A stretch of 12,508 nucleotides of DNA from Bryobacterales bacterium (GCA_025462985.1 JAOAPP010000626.1:1-12508), one strand, 5' to 3'; shown: positions 1 through 7,882, numbered from the stretch's first letter. The notes: a model not told the origin generated them from the letters alone. A program made the numbers and translations.

Positions 1-630
1 TCGGGCAATCTGGCGCCTGAAGGATGCGTGGTGAAGAGCACGTCCATCGATCCAAGCATGGTGGATGAGAACGGCATCTACCGACTTTGCGGCCCGGCTC
101 GTACCTTTGTCACGGAACACGACGCCATCGCTGGAATCAAAGAAGGAAAGGTCCGCGAAGGCGACGTGATGGTGCTGATGTGCCGCGGCCCGATGGGCAC
201 AGGCATGGAGGAGATTTATCAGATCACTTCCGCCCTGAAACACCTCCCGTTCGGCAAATACGTCGCAGTGATAACGGATGCCCGTTTCAGCGGCGTTTCC
301 ACCGGAGCTTGCCTGGGGCACGTGTCGCCCGAAGCCTTGGCGGGCGGCCCCCTAGGCAAGGTGCGCGACGGCGACGTGATCGAGATTATCATCGATGGCA
401 TAAAGCTCGAAGGCAAAGTGAACCTGGTTGGCGAAGGACACGAGCGATTCGATGCCGCAGAGGGAAGCCGGCGATTGGCTCAACGTGCCAAACGGGACGA
501 CTTAGCGGCAGATCCGGAACTGCCGGCCGACACACGGCTCTGGGCTGCGCTGCAGCAAGTGAGCGGCGGAATCTGGGGCGGGAGCGTGTACGATCCGGAG
601 GCGATTGTCGCGCGACTGAATCTGACGTGA
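1..630 (+). CDS. IlvD/Edd-family dehydratase, YjhG/YagF (D-xylonate dehydratase)-like, C-terminal part
   Basis: The 5' end is cut by the window; 209 residues remain of a family whose YjhG/YagF members are about 650 long. The product should be a cytoplasmic Fe-S dehydratase that turns a sugar acid into a 2-keto-3-deoxy acid. Visible family motifs are GNLAPEGC at residues 2-9, GPMGTGMEE at about 63-71, [14 protein letters not shown] at about 91-104 and [12 protein letters not shown] just after. The serine of RFSG (about residue 97) is the position proposed as the catalytic base in this superfamily. [17 protein letters not shown] and the tail [18 protein letters not shown] fit YjhG/YagF better than classical IlvD, which usually reads GRFSGGTRG. 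Substrate assignment is inference; a related sugar-acid dehydratase is possible. It ends 9 bp from the convergent transporter gene, with no terminator hairpin seen between them. Confidence 0.9.
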   Translation, partial: SGNLAPEGCVVKSTSIDPSMVDENGIYRLCGPARTFVTEHDAIAGIKEGKVREGDVMVLMCRGPMGTGMEEIYQITSALKHLPFGKYVAVITDARFSGVSTGACLGHVSPEALAGGPLGKVRDGDVIEIIIDGIKLEGKVNLVGEGHERFDAAEGSRRLAQRAKRDDLAADPELPADTRLWAALQQVSGGIWGGSVYDPEAIVARLNLT

Positions 631-639
631 GCGATCCGG

Positions 640-1920
640 CTATCGTGCGCCGCCGACCGCGACTTTCGTCAGCGATTCTTCCGCCCTCGGTCGCTGCTTC
701 ATCCGATCGTAGAGATACCGGATCACATAAAAAGAGCAGCCGATTGCAACCGCGAGGACTGCATTCATCACCAAGACCGCAACCGCCGTCGTTAGGAATC
801 CAAGAGCGTCCGTCCGGCTCATCCGAGGAAGCCGCCGCCAAGTTCCCCACTCAAGCAGGCAGATTCCGATGTACGCAGTCACTCCGGCCAGCGCCGGAAT
901 GGGGATATGCGAAATGTAACGGGCTCCCAGGATGATCGAGCCCAGGATGAAAGCGGCGTGGAAGACGTTCGCCATGCGGGTTGTTCCTCCGCAGCGCACA
1001 GCAGCGAGGCTGCGGGCAGGAATGCCCACGCTCATGGGGGCGGCGAAAACTCCGGCGATCATGTTGGCGACGCCGTAAGCTCCGAGTTCGGCGTCCGCAT
1101 CTGAGCCGTTCATGTGTCGGTGGCGTCCCCGGAAGTGTTCGACCACGCGCGACGTGATGAGCAGATTCACGGAAGAAACGAACGCCAGACCGAATGCCGC
1201 TGGAACTACTCGCGCCACGTCGGCCGGTGTCCAGGAAAACGCGGCAAACGGAGGAACTTCGAGGGGCAGCTTGCCCACTTCACGTTGATGAAGCCCGAAA
1301 AGAAGGGCCACCATTACCGAGGCGATCACCCCGAAGAGCGGCGCCGGCGCCCGGGGAACATACCGGGCGCAAAGCAGGCCTACCAAGATCACGACGCTCC
1401 CGATGATAACCGCGCTGGGCTGAGTCGCTCCGATGTTCCGGAGGACCTGCCAGCTTTGAAAAAGCATGTTGTTGGACGTGCGGTCAATCACAGCACGAAC
1501 GCCGAGAAGCACGCCTAGCTGAGAAAGGATCATCATGGCGCCGATACCGCAGGAGAAGCCGGTGACCACAGCATGCGGCACCCGCTGGATATAGCGACCG
1601 AGTTTCAGCACGCAGAACATCATCATGAAGACCGAGGCGGCCATGCAGACTTTGGCTGCACCGCCGGGGCCCTGCAAATGAACGGCCTGGGAGATAAATG
1701 GAACCGTGGCGCTGGCCGCGCCGCCGATCAGGACGGGATTGCGGCCCAGCAGCGCCGTGACAGGCGCGGTCGAGATGGACGTCACCAGCCCGAGCACAGG
1801 CGGGAGACCCATCATGCTGGCCATCGACAAACCATAAGGCAGAGCAATCAAGGCTGCGATCGCTCCGCCAGACAGGTCACCGATCAGCCTACGCCAACTG
1901 TAGCGGAAGCGGAAATTCAA
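640..1920 (-). CDS. SulP/SLC26-type anion transporter lacking a STAS domain
   Basis: Inner-membrane protein of 426 residues with some ten or more hydrophobic segments. The N-terminus (RRLIGDLSGGAIAALIALP, then YGLSMASMMGLPPVLGL) has the typical SulP first-helix layout of an amphipathic DL.GG entry followed by a GLPP turn. Residues 60-75 (GRNPVLIGGAASATVPF) match the TM3 half-helix that lines the substrate site. The C-terminal part (ARYISHIPIPALAGVTAYIG, then RTDALGFLTT) matches the SulP core end. Usual family members are about 550-600 residues with a cytoplasmic STAS domain; this one stops about 20 residues after the last helix. The substrate cannot be read: sulfate, bicarbonate or dicarboxylates are all possible. 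The start is TTG; there is no in-frame ATG or GTG between it and the upstream stop, and the SulP N-terminus begins right there. It lies 33 bp after the aminotransferase gene, probably in one operon. Confidence 0.88.
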   Translation of the reverse strand: MNFRFRYSWRRLIGDLSGGAIAALIALPYGLSMASMMGLPPVLGLVTSISTAPVTALLGRNPVLIGGAASATVPFISQAVHLQGPGGAAKVCMAASVFMMMFCVLKLGRYIQRVPHAVVTGFSCGIGAMMILSQLGVLLGVRAVIDRTSNNMLFQSWQVLRNIGATQPSAVIIGSVVILVGLLCARYVPRAPAPLFGVIASVMVALLFGLHQREVGKLPLEVPPFAAFSWTPADVARVVPAAFGLAFVSSVNLLITSRVVEHFRGRHRHMNGSDADAELGAYGVANMIAGVFAAPMSVGIPARSLAAVRCGGTTRMANVFHAAFILGSIILGARYISHIPIPALAGVTAYIGICLLEWGTWRRLPRMSRTDALGFLTTAVAVLVMNAVLAVAIGCSFYVIRYLYDRMKQRPRAEESLTKVAVGGAR

Positions 1921-1953
1921 GTGAATGTCTCGGTCCGAAATGTAGCGTCGAAC

Positions 1954-3126
1954 TTAGACGTTGTAAGTTTTTGCGAAGGCCTGTTTGAACTTCGCCATGT
2001 CTTCTTTGCTGCCCACGGTGACACGCACCCAGTTCGGCCAGACCGGCCAAACGCGCCCAATGTACACCTTCTCGGCAGCCATGTCTTTGTAGAAGTCCAT
2101 GCCCGGGCGCTTCACGTTGATCATGAAGCAATTGCTCTGCGAAGGAATGAATTCCACGTTCCTGGAGGTCAACCAGCTGAAGGTGTCCTCGCGAATGTCG
2201 CCCATGACCTTGCGGCGTTCCGGAATCAGCGTCTTGGATTTGACGCTGGCGATAGCGGCCGCCATTGCCGTGACTGGCATGGCGCCCGCGCTGAACTGCG
2301 AAAGCCTTTCCAGCAGGTCGGGACGTGCAAATGCCGCACCGGCGCGCATTCCGGCCATTCCGTAGAGCTTCGAAAACGTGCGAAGAACAATTACGTCTTT
2401 GTCTTGCGCCACAAGGTCAGCGCACGGCACGGCATCTTTGGAGATATGGATGTAGGCCTCGTCGATCATGACAACCGAGCCCTTGGGTTTGTTGGCGACG
2501 AGGTACTCGATGTCCGAGCGGCTGGTCAGCGTGCCGGTCGGATTGTTCGGATTGCAGATGTAGAACAGTCCGCCATTCGGAGCTGCCGCGAGCATCGCTT
2601 TGACATCGTGGTCCCAGGTTCCTTTGCGGAGCGGAACGTTGACCACCTCGGCCCCGATGTATTTGGCGGCGCGCTCTCCGGCTTCATAGCCAGGGTCCGC
2701 CTTCACGAATGGACGGTCTTTGGAACAGAACGCAAGCACCGCCTGATGCAGGGGAGCGCTTGAGCCGGCAAAAACTTCGATGTAGTTGCCAGTGGGCTTC
2801 AGGCTGAATTTGACGCCGTCGACCGCCGCCATTGCTTCAGCGAGCGAGTACGTTTCTTCGTACATATAGCGGCCGCCGTTCCTGATGATGTTGTGCGCTG
2901 CCTCGGCCGCTTCGGCGCATGGACCCATCGGATTTTCGTTGGCGTTGATCTTCACGGCATCGGCCGGCATGTTCCGCACCATGGAGAGCTGCGCCAACGC
3001 ATGCTCGCTGTAAAACGGCAAGGTCGTGCCGGCCGCGAGCATTGTTGCAAGTCGCCCAAAGCTCCGGCGCGAAAAGCCGCGCCGGACGAAATCATTCTTC
3101 TGTTCAGCAGTGAAAGTCGGTGACAT
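1954..3126 (-). CDS. Tat-signal PLP-dependent aminotransferase, HisC-like (fold type I, class I/II)
   Basis: A 390-residue protein with a twin-arginine leader (SRRSFGR at residues 19-25), a hydrophobic stretch and a likely cut after ALA at about 45, so it should fold with PLP in the cytoplasm and act in the periplasm. The catalytic domain shows NANENPMGP (61-69, substrate entry), CNPNNPTG (191-198), IDEAY (221-225, Asp on the pyridine nitrogen), RTFSKLYGMAGMRAG (249-263, with K253 as the Schiff-base lysine and R261 at the phosphate) and WVRVTVG (366-372, with R368 as the substrate-carboxylate arginine). All key residues are present, so it should be active. Motifs resemble histidinol-phosphate aminotransferases, but the export signal and lack of his genes argue against a role in histidine synthesis. 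The amino donor and acceptor are unknown. The ATG is supported by a GAGGAG-type ribosome site and by the complete Tat leader. Confidence 0.9.
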   Translation of the reverse strand: MSPTFTAEQKNDFVRRGFSRRSFGRLATMLAAGTTLPFYSEHALAQLSMVRNMPADAVKINANENPMGPCAEAAEAAHNIIRNGGRYMYEETYSLAEAMAAVDGVKFSLKPTGNYIEVFAGSSAPLHQAVLAFCSKDRPFVKADPGYEAGERAAKYIGAEVVNVPLRKGTWDHDVKAMLAAAPNGGLFYICNPNNPTGTLTSRSDIEYLVANKPKGSVVMIDEAYIHISKDAVPCADLVAQDKDVIVLRTFSKLYGMAGMRAGAAFARPDLLERLSQFSAGAMPVTAMAAAIASVKSKTLIPERRKVMGDIREDTFSWLTSRNVEFIPSQSNCFMINVKRPGMDFYKDMAAEKVYIGRVWPVWPNWVRVTVGSKEDMAKFKQAFAKTYNV

Positions 3127-3130
3127 GTAT

Positions 3131-3137
3131 TCTCCTC
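3131..3137 (-). promoter_or_regulatory. Ribosome binding site of the Tat aminotransferase
   Basis: Read on the minus strand, GAGGAGA stands four bases before the ATG at 3126. It supports that start, which keeps the full Tat leader. Confidence 0.7.
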
Positions 3138-3319
3138 ACTCGAGGTTTGTCTGTATTCCGGACCAGGGCAGAGCACCAGGCCGCGCACGACACAATAAAA
3201 TGCCGGGCAAGTTTGAATGCTGCCACGGGGAGCAGTTACCACCGATGTGGAAAGCACCCCTCAAGAAGCGCTGCGGAGGCCGCCCGGAGGAAGCGGACGC
3301 TTAGAGGGTTGTCATGTGC

Positions 3320-3328
3320 AGTGTATCA
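3320..3328 (-). promoter_or_regulatory. Candidate extended -10 promoter for the aminotransferase-SulP pair
   Basis: On the minus strand TGATACACT fits the extended -10 pattern TGnTAnnnT. No good -35 box lies 16-18 bases upstream. Transcription would start near 3313, giving a leader of about 190 bases that includes a GC-rich stretch (3266-3302) able to form a weak hairpin (AAGCG/CGCTT outer arms, GCGG/CCGC inner arms). No gene was seen in 3138-3378. Confidence 0.35.
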
Positions 3329-3366
3329 CCCGGATTGTCTTTTTTCTAACAGGTATTTTTAGGCCA

Positions 3367-3388
3367 AGATAAGCAGTACTACTTATCT
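3367..3388. repeat. 22-bp near-perfect palindrome, operator-like
   Basis: Arms AGATAAG (3367-3373) and CTTATCT (3382-3388) flank a central AGTACT (3375-3380). All share one symmetry axis, and only the pair 3374/3381 breaks it. The site contains the TAG stop of the metallopeptidase gene and lies about 60 bases upstream of the predicted start of transcription of the aminotransferase gene. No T-run follows on either strand, so it is a poor intrinsic terminator; a dimeric-regulator site is a better guess. Confidence 0.5.
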
Positions 3389-4002
3389 CGCTCCAGTTTG
3401 CGACGTATTTCCCGCAGTGCATTCTGCGGAAGCGACATACTACCGTCCAGTAACTCACGCGAGGATAGCGCCTCCTTCGTGATGCCGGTCTTAGTATGGT
3501 GCGGCTCATGCGCGAGCATGTGATAGATCTCGTGCGCCATCACTTTGCCCAACGCAGAACCATACGCCATACGATCGCGGTCGGGCGGCATTCCCTGGCC
3601 CAGGATGCGCTGCAGAGAGCGCCTTACTCGATCGCATTTGACCTCGCCGAAGGGGAGAATTTCTCCATTCGATGTGTAGGCCATCGCCAATGGACCTCTC
3701 TCATCCGACAGTGCCTCCACGGGAATCGGGGTGGCGTCACAATGCCCGGCCATTTTGAAAACGACCAGCCCGCCGAATTGGGAGTTGGGCGCCAACAAAG
3801 CCTTATCCTGGACATCAACTGACAGGCCAGAGCCCTTCATGATGGATCTGAGTTCGGCTTTGATGGCCTCAAAGGAAGGGCGGGAGTGCGGATGCTCGTA
3901 ATCGAGGACCACGGTGAGCGACGGCGCGACAGGAGCGGGAAACAGCGCAGGAACTGCCGTGAGAATCACGGCGAGGAAGCGAGCGTAAGATAGCGGTCGC
4001 AC
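3379..4002 (-). CDS. Small secreted putative zinc metallopeptidase (HExxH)
   Basis: A 207-residue protein. Residues 1 to about 26 form a Sec-type signal peptide (basic start, hydrophobic AVILTAVPALF, then small residues). The zinc motif is AHEIYH (H157, E158, H161), followed by H165, H168 and H169. The spacing HExxH-x7-H169-xxxG resembles a set of small secreted bacterial proteins with HExGHyLL......H...G, known to me only as putative proteases. Two cysteines, C88 and C123, could form a disulfide. The first half (strand-rich, VVLDYEHPHSRPSF) has no family I can name. The substrate is unknown, and proteolysis itself is inferred from the motif. The start is GTG; it is chosen because AGAGAGG stands five bases upstream and the signal peptide begins there. 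It is divergent from the Oar-like receptor gene. Confidence 0.75.
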   Translation of the reverse strand: MRPLSYARFLAVILTAVPALFPAPVAPSLTVVLDYEHPHSRPSFEAIKAELRSIMKGSGLSVDVQDKALLAPNSQFGGLVVFKMAGHCDATPIPVEALSDERGPLAMAYTSNGEILPFGEVKCDRVRRSLQRILGQGMPPDRDRMAYGSALGKVMAHEIYHMLAHEPHHTKTGITKEALSSRELLDGSMSLPQNALREIRRKLERDK

Positions 4003-4007
4003 AAATG

Positions 4008-4014
4008 CCTCTCT
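4008..4014 (-). promoter_or_regulatory. Ribosome binding site deciding the GTG start of the metallopeptidase
   Basis: On the minus strand AGAGAGG stands five bases before the GTG at 4002. There is no better ATG start that keeps the signal peptide. Confidence 0.6.
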
Positions 4015-4054
4015 GACAGGGAGATCGGCGGGATGAGCAAGTCATCCGTCGAAA

Positions 4055-4063
4055 AGTATATCA
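4055..4063 (-). promoter_or_regulatory. Extended -10 promoter for the metallopeptidase gene
   Basis: On the minus strand TGATATACT is an extended -10 element (TGn plus TATACT). No convincing -35 box is seen, as expected for extended -10 promoters. Transcription would start near 4048, about 45 bases before the GTG start. Confidence 0.55.
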
Positions 4064-4114
4064 AGTGGGATTCAAAAAAGAAGGTGCATGTATAAAAAGT
4101 TTGGATAGCAACAA

Positions 4115-4144
4115 TTGGGAAGCCTATTGCACGGGTGCTATACT
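4115..4144 (+). promoter_or_regulatory. Sigma-70-type promoter for the Oar-like receptor gene
   Basis: TTGGGA (4115-4120) and TATACT (4139-4144) are 18 bases apart, and TG at 4136-4137 makes an extended -10. Transcription would begin near 4151, leaving an untranslated leader of about 165 bases. It stands back to back with the leftward promoter at 4055-4063. The two share the core TGnTATACT. The region 4003-4316 holds these promoters and the leader but no gene that I can support. Confidence 0.6.
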
Positions 4145-4265
4145 CCTTCTCAAAACTCTGTATTAGTTTCGCTTCGGGTGATTGCACTCAACGACTGAGC
4201 GCATAACGCCTATGGGAACTCCTCCGTCTTGGATCCTGCTCCGCGTCTTGAGCGAGAGATAACTG

Positions 4266-4292
4266 CTGGCTTGTGGCTTCTTAGCCCGCCAG
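4266..4292 (+). other. Stem-loop in the receptor 5' leader
   Basis: Outer arms CTGGC (4266-4270) and GCCAG (4288-4292) enclose a second stem, GGCT (4275-4278) and AGCC (4283-4286), with a TCTT loop. It ends ten bases before the ribosome site, so it could affect translation or message stability. No known riboswitch class was recognised. Confidence 0.4.
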
Positions 4293-4302
4293 TGAGCTCG
4301 TT

Positions 4303-4308
4303 AAGGAG
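4303..4308 (+). promoter_or_regulatory. Ribosome binding site of the receptor gene
   Basis: AAGGAG lies eight bases before the ATG at 4317, a good match to the consensus that fixes this start. Confidence 0.75.
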
Positions 4309-4316
4309 ATCTGGGG

Positions 4317-7300
4317 ATGCAAGAAAACTTAATTACTTCTACTTATGGCGTTAGCCGAAAGCTGGTGCGAGGCGCAGTTCTGATCTGCGCTATCGCCGTG
4401 CTTCTCCAGGCGCAGTCCTATCAGGGAGGCTTCAGAGGCGCCGTGACCGATCCGCAAGGCGCTTCCGTCAGCGGCGCCAAAGTGACTCTGACAAACCAGG
4501 GTACGGGCGTCGAAAGGTCCACCATCACGAATGCCGATGGCACTTATGTGTTTAGCGATGTGGATCCGGGCGGCTATTCTGTTTCGGCCGAAAGCCCTAA
4601 CTTCAAGAAGTATGAGCAGAAGGGAATTACCTTAGGAACACAGCAGTTTCTTACCGTCGATATGAGGCTGGATGTTGGCAACGTCACCCAAAGCGTGACG
4701 GTAAACGAAGACGTTCCTCTGGTCGAAAACTCCAACGCCTCGCAGGGGCAAGTGCTCGACCAGCAGCAGCAAGTCGATCTACCGAACCTGGGGCGTAATC
4801 CATTTACGCTTTCGCGAGTCGCGGCCAATGTGACACCTGCCGGCAATCCCGCGTATAACCGCATGGAAGACCAGAGCGGCTCCTCGCAGATATCGATTGC
4901 GGGCGGTCCGGTGCGAGGTAATAACTACCTGCTGGACGGAGTGCCCATCACCGATGCGGATAACCGCGCCATGATCATTCCAAGTATCGAGGCCGTGCAA
5001 GAGGTAAAAGTACAGGCGAATACCTACGATGCGAGCATGGCTCGGACCGGCGGTGGAATGTTCAACACGCTGCTGAAGTCCGGCACCAATGAGTATCACG
5101 GCGTCGCATACGGCAGCACGCGGCAGACGGACTGGTCGGCGAATAATTTCTTCAATAACGCCGCGGGCGTTCCGCTTCCGGCTCAGTGGAACTATACCTA
5201 CGCGCTGGCTTTGGGCGGCCGCGTTTGGATTCCCAAGCTTTACGACGGGAAGAATAAAACGTTCTTCTGGATCGCGCGGGAAGGATACGACGACACACAA
5301 GCATATACTTCCACGAGCTACACGCCGACAGCTCTGGAGCGGGTTGGCGACTTCTCGCAGACGCGCACGCAATCGGGCGGGCAGTTGACCATCTACGATC
5401 CTCTGTCGACTGTAAAAGATCCGGTAACAGGCGCTGTGATCTCACGAACGCCGTTTGCGAACAACATCATTCCTTCGTCCAGACTGAATCCGGTCGGGTC
5501 TGCGATGGCGCAGACCTTCGTGAACCCCACTTCGACGCCCAGGTACTATGGCGACACGGACCTCACCGCCCCCAGCACACTCCCGGCCCGTGCACACCAG
5601 ACCACCTTCAAACTCGATGAAAACTTCAGGGAGTGGTGGCACGCAAACCTGAGTTATCTGAGTTATCTATCGCTTGAGCCGGGCAACACTTACTTCAATA
5701 CCGTTTCTTCTCCGGACCAATGGCGCCTGCTGCGAACGGTCAATGCTACCCAGTTGAACAATACATTCACTCTCTCTCCGACGTCGGTTCTGAACGTCAG
5801 ATACGGGTTCAACCGTTTTCCGAACTACGGATATCAGGTCAGCTCAGGTTTCAATCTCGCTTCCCTTGGCTTCAGCCCAACATTCACGAACGAAGTCATC
5901 TCGCCGGTTTTTCCCCAGGTAAACATGTCCACTGCCTATAACAGCCTCGGAGGCATGGGCACAAACAACGACTTTAATTACACACATTATTCGTATAACT
6001 TCTCGTCCAGTTATTCGAAGTTCCTCGGCCGGCACAGTATCACTGCAGGTTTTGACTGGAGGCAGATCCATACCGCTGGACTGGATTACGGAAACGGCGG
6101 CGGGCAGTTCACTTTCAATGGAATCTTCACGGCTTCCTCCAACGTTGGCGGAGTGGGCGGAGCGGATCTGGCGGACATGCTGGTAGGAACTCCGCACGAC
6201 GCGAACATTACGGTGCCAACATATCTGAACGACTACGCCAAGTACTACGGCGGCTACATTCAGGATGACTTTCGCCTTAGCAGCAAAATCACTTTGAATC
6301 TCGGCTTGCGGTGGGAGCACGAATCGGGTCTGCAGGAACAGCACAATGGCCTGGTGACGAGCTTCGCTCCCAATGTGCCAAGTCCCATACAGTCGACAGT
6401 CGCCGGGCTGACCGCCAACGGTGTTGTCGAGTTTGCTGGACAGGACCATTCGAAGACAAGCATCGGCAATCCGAACTGGAGCAAGTGGGGACCGCGCGCG
6501 GGCATAGCTTGGCAGCTGAACGACAAAACGGTGATCCGCGGCGGCTACGGACTGTACTGGGCGCCTCCGTTCGGTTTGGGTGCTCCGATTCAGACTGCGG
6601 GCTACTACGCGACGACAATCAACACGTTCACCAACGATGGTTATGCGACACCGAACGGCACTCTGAGCAATCCCTTCCCGAATGGCGTCAATCAGCCGGC
6701 CGGCAGCAGTCTCGGTACTTCTGCCGGCATTGGGCAGAACATCAATCTCGCCGACCCTTATTCCCGTTCGCCGCGCGTCCAACAGTTCTCTGTTGACGTT
6801 CAACGCAAACTGCCCGGAGGAGTCGCGTTGGAAGTGGGGTACGTCGGTTCGCGTTCTTCTCACCTGACGACCATGAGCGGGAACCTCAATATCAACGCCC
6901 TGAATCCTTCCTACTTCGGCCTGGGCTACGATGCTTTGACCACCAGTGTTCCAAACCCGCTGCATGGCGCGATCAGCAGCTCGAGCAACTTCGGCGGCCC
7001 GACCGTTCAGCAGTATCAACTGCTTCAGCCCTATCCTCAGTTCGGCGAAGTGCTCCTGAGCTTGAGCGACCAGAATCACGCCAAGTACGACTCCATGATC
7101 GTGAAGGCGCAGAAGCGGATGAGCAATGGTTTGACCTTCCTGTCCGCGTTCACCTGGTCTCGTACCTTCGACGAAGGGTCGGGCGGTCCTGGCAATTCGC
7201 TGAACGGCGGGAATGCCAGCGTCCCTCAGAATCCGTACAACGTTGCGGCGGAATGGTCTCCTGCTTACTACGATGCTCCTCTCCGGTGGGCGAACACGGT

Positions 7301-7829
7301 CACCTATGAACTGCCTTTCGGAAAGGGGAAACCGTTCCTCGGCTCGCGCGGAGCGTTTGTGAATTACTTGGTCGGGGGCTGGTCGTTCAACGCGATTGGC
7401 ACTTACCAGACCGGATTCCCTCTGCAGATCAAGCAGAACACGAACAACAACTCTCTTTTCGGCTATGGTGTTCAGCGCCCCAATGCCACTGGCGTTTCGG
7501 CGTCGACCAGCGGGAGCCTTGAATCGCGGCTGAATAACTACATCAACGCGGCGGCATTCTCTGAGGCTCCGGCACTGACATTCGGCAACACGGCCCGAAC
7601 GCTGGGGGTCCGTGGACCGGGTCAAGCCAACTGGGATATGTCCTTGTTCAAGGACTTCAAATTCGGCGAAAGGTACAACGCGCAGTTCCGCACGGCCCTG
7701 CTGAATGCCTTCAATACGCCGTTGTTCAACTCACCCGGAACGAGTTATGGCTCGTCCAGCTTCGGGATCATCAGCTCCCAGGCGAACTTCTCCCGCATGG
7801 TGGAACTCGGAGTCCGGTTGTTCTTCTAA
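4317..7829 (+). CDS. Oar-like TonB-dependent outer-membrane receptor with carboxypeptidase-regulatory-like domain
   Basis: An 1170-residue outer-membrane protein. Residues 1 to about 33 are a Sec signal (RKLVRG, then AVLICAIAVLLQAQ). Residues about 36-118 form a carboxypeptidase-regulatory-like beta-sandwich (GAVTDPQGASVSGAKVTLTN, NADGTYVFSDVDPGGYSV). The plug follows at about 140-260, with NNYLLDGVPITD (202-213), IEAVQEVKVQANTYDA (224-239) and GGGMFNTLLKSGTNEYHG (245-262). The remainder is the beta-barrel, with many alternating aromatic strands, ending in the phenylalanine typical of barrel proteins (GVRLFF). No clear TonB box was found, so energy coupling is assumed from the family. Such receptors are abundant in Acidobacteriota and are thought to import large or complex ligands; this ligand is unknown. 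The gene has its own promoter, leader and terminator and is probably monocistronic. Confidence 0.92.
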   Translation: MQENLITSTYGVSRKLVRGAVLICAIAVLLQAQSYQGGFRGAVTDPQGASVSGAKVTLTNQGTGVERSTITNADGTYVFSDVDPGGYSVSAESPNFKKYEQKGITLGTQQFLTVDMRLDVGNVTQSVTVNEDVPLVENSNASQGQVLDQQQQVDLPNLGRNPFTLSRVAANVTPAGNPAYNRMEDQSGSSQISIAGGPVRGNNYLLDGVPITDADNRAMIIPSIEAVQEVKVQANTYDASMARTGGGMFNTLLKSGTNEYHGVAYGSTRQTDWSANNFFNNAAGVPLPAQWNYTYALALGGRVWIPKLYDGKNKTFFWIAREGYDDTQAYTSTSYTPTALERVGDFSQTRTQSGGQLTIYDPLSTVKDPVTGAVISRTPFANNIIPSSRLNPVGSAMAQTFVNPTSTPRYYGDTDLTAPSTLPARAHQTTFKLDENFREWWHANLSYLSYLSLEPGNTYFNTVSSPDQWRLLRTVNATQLNNTFTLSPTSVLNVRYGFNRFPNYGYQVSSGFNLASLGFSPTFTNEVISPVFPQVNMSTAYNSLGGMGTNNDFNYTHYSYNFSSSYSKFLGRHSITAGFDWRQIHTAGLDYGNGGGQFTFNGIFTASSNVGGVGGADLADMLVGTPHDANITVPTYLNDYAKYYGGYIQDDFRLSSKITLNLGLRWEHESGLQEQHNGLVTSFAPNVPSPIQSTVAGLTANGVVEFAGQDHSKTSIGNPNWSKWGPRAGIAWQLNDKTVIRGGYGLYWAPPFGLGAPIQTAGYYATTINTFTNDGYATPNGTLSNPFPNGVNQPAGSSLGTSAGIGQNINLADPYSRSPRVQQFSVDVQRKLPGGVALEVGYVGSRSSHLTTMSGNLNINALNPSYFGLGYDALTTSVPNPLHGAISSSSNFGGPTVQQYQLLQPYPQFGEVLLSLSDQNHAKYDSMIVKAQKRMSNGLTFLSAFTWSRTFDEGSGGPGNSLNGGNASVPQNPYNVAAEWSPAYYDAPLRWANTVTYELPFGKGKPFLGSRGAFVNYLVGGWSFNAIGTYQTGFPLQIKQNTNNNSLFGYGVQRPNATGVSASTSGSLESRLNNYINAAAFSEAPALTFGNTARTLGVRGPGQANWDMSLFKDFKFGERYNAQFRTALLNAFNTPLFNSPGTSYGSSSFGIISSQANFSRMVELGVRLFF

Positions 7830-7845
7830 GTCCCTCCACTCCAGT

Positions 7846-7882
7846 CCGGGCTTGTTAATCTTGGCAAGCCCGGCATTTTTTT
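7846..7882 (+). terminator. Intrinsic terminator after the receptor gene
   Basis: A perfect 9-bp stem, CCGGGCTTG (7846-7854) with CAAGCCCGG (7865-7873), has a 10-base loop and is followed by CA and seven T (7876-7882). It ends 17 bases before the start codon of the next gene, so that gene needs read-through or a promoter inside the receptor gene. Confidence 0.9.

Noticed and set aside
87..935. 282-codon plus-strand frame over the dehydratase end and SulP end
   Set aside because: Arginine-rich shadow in another frame of the dehydratase that continues antisense to the SulP gene.
1573..2763. 396-codon plus-strand frame across the SulP and aminotransferase genes
   Set aside because: It crosses two clear genes on the other strand and has a histidine- and arginine-rich, motif-free translation.
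3367..3388. Palindrome as an intrinsic terminator of the metallopeptidase gene
   Set aside because: The stem is AT-rich and no T-run follows on the minus strand; an operator reading fits better.
5844..7625. 593-codon open frame on the minus strand opposite the receptor gene
   Set aside because: It lies fully inside the well-supported receptor gene, is arginine-rich with no domain signs, and is the expected shadow of GC-rich codon use.
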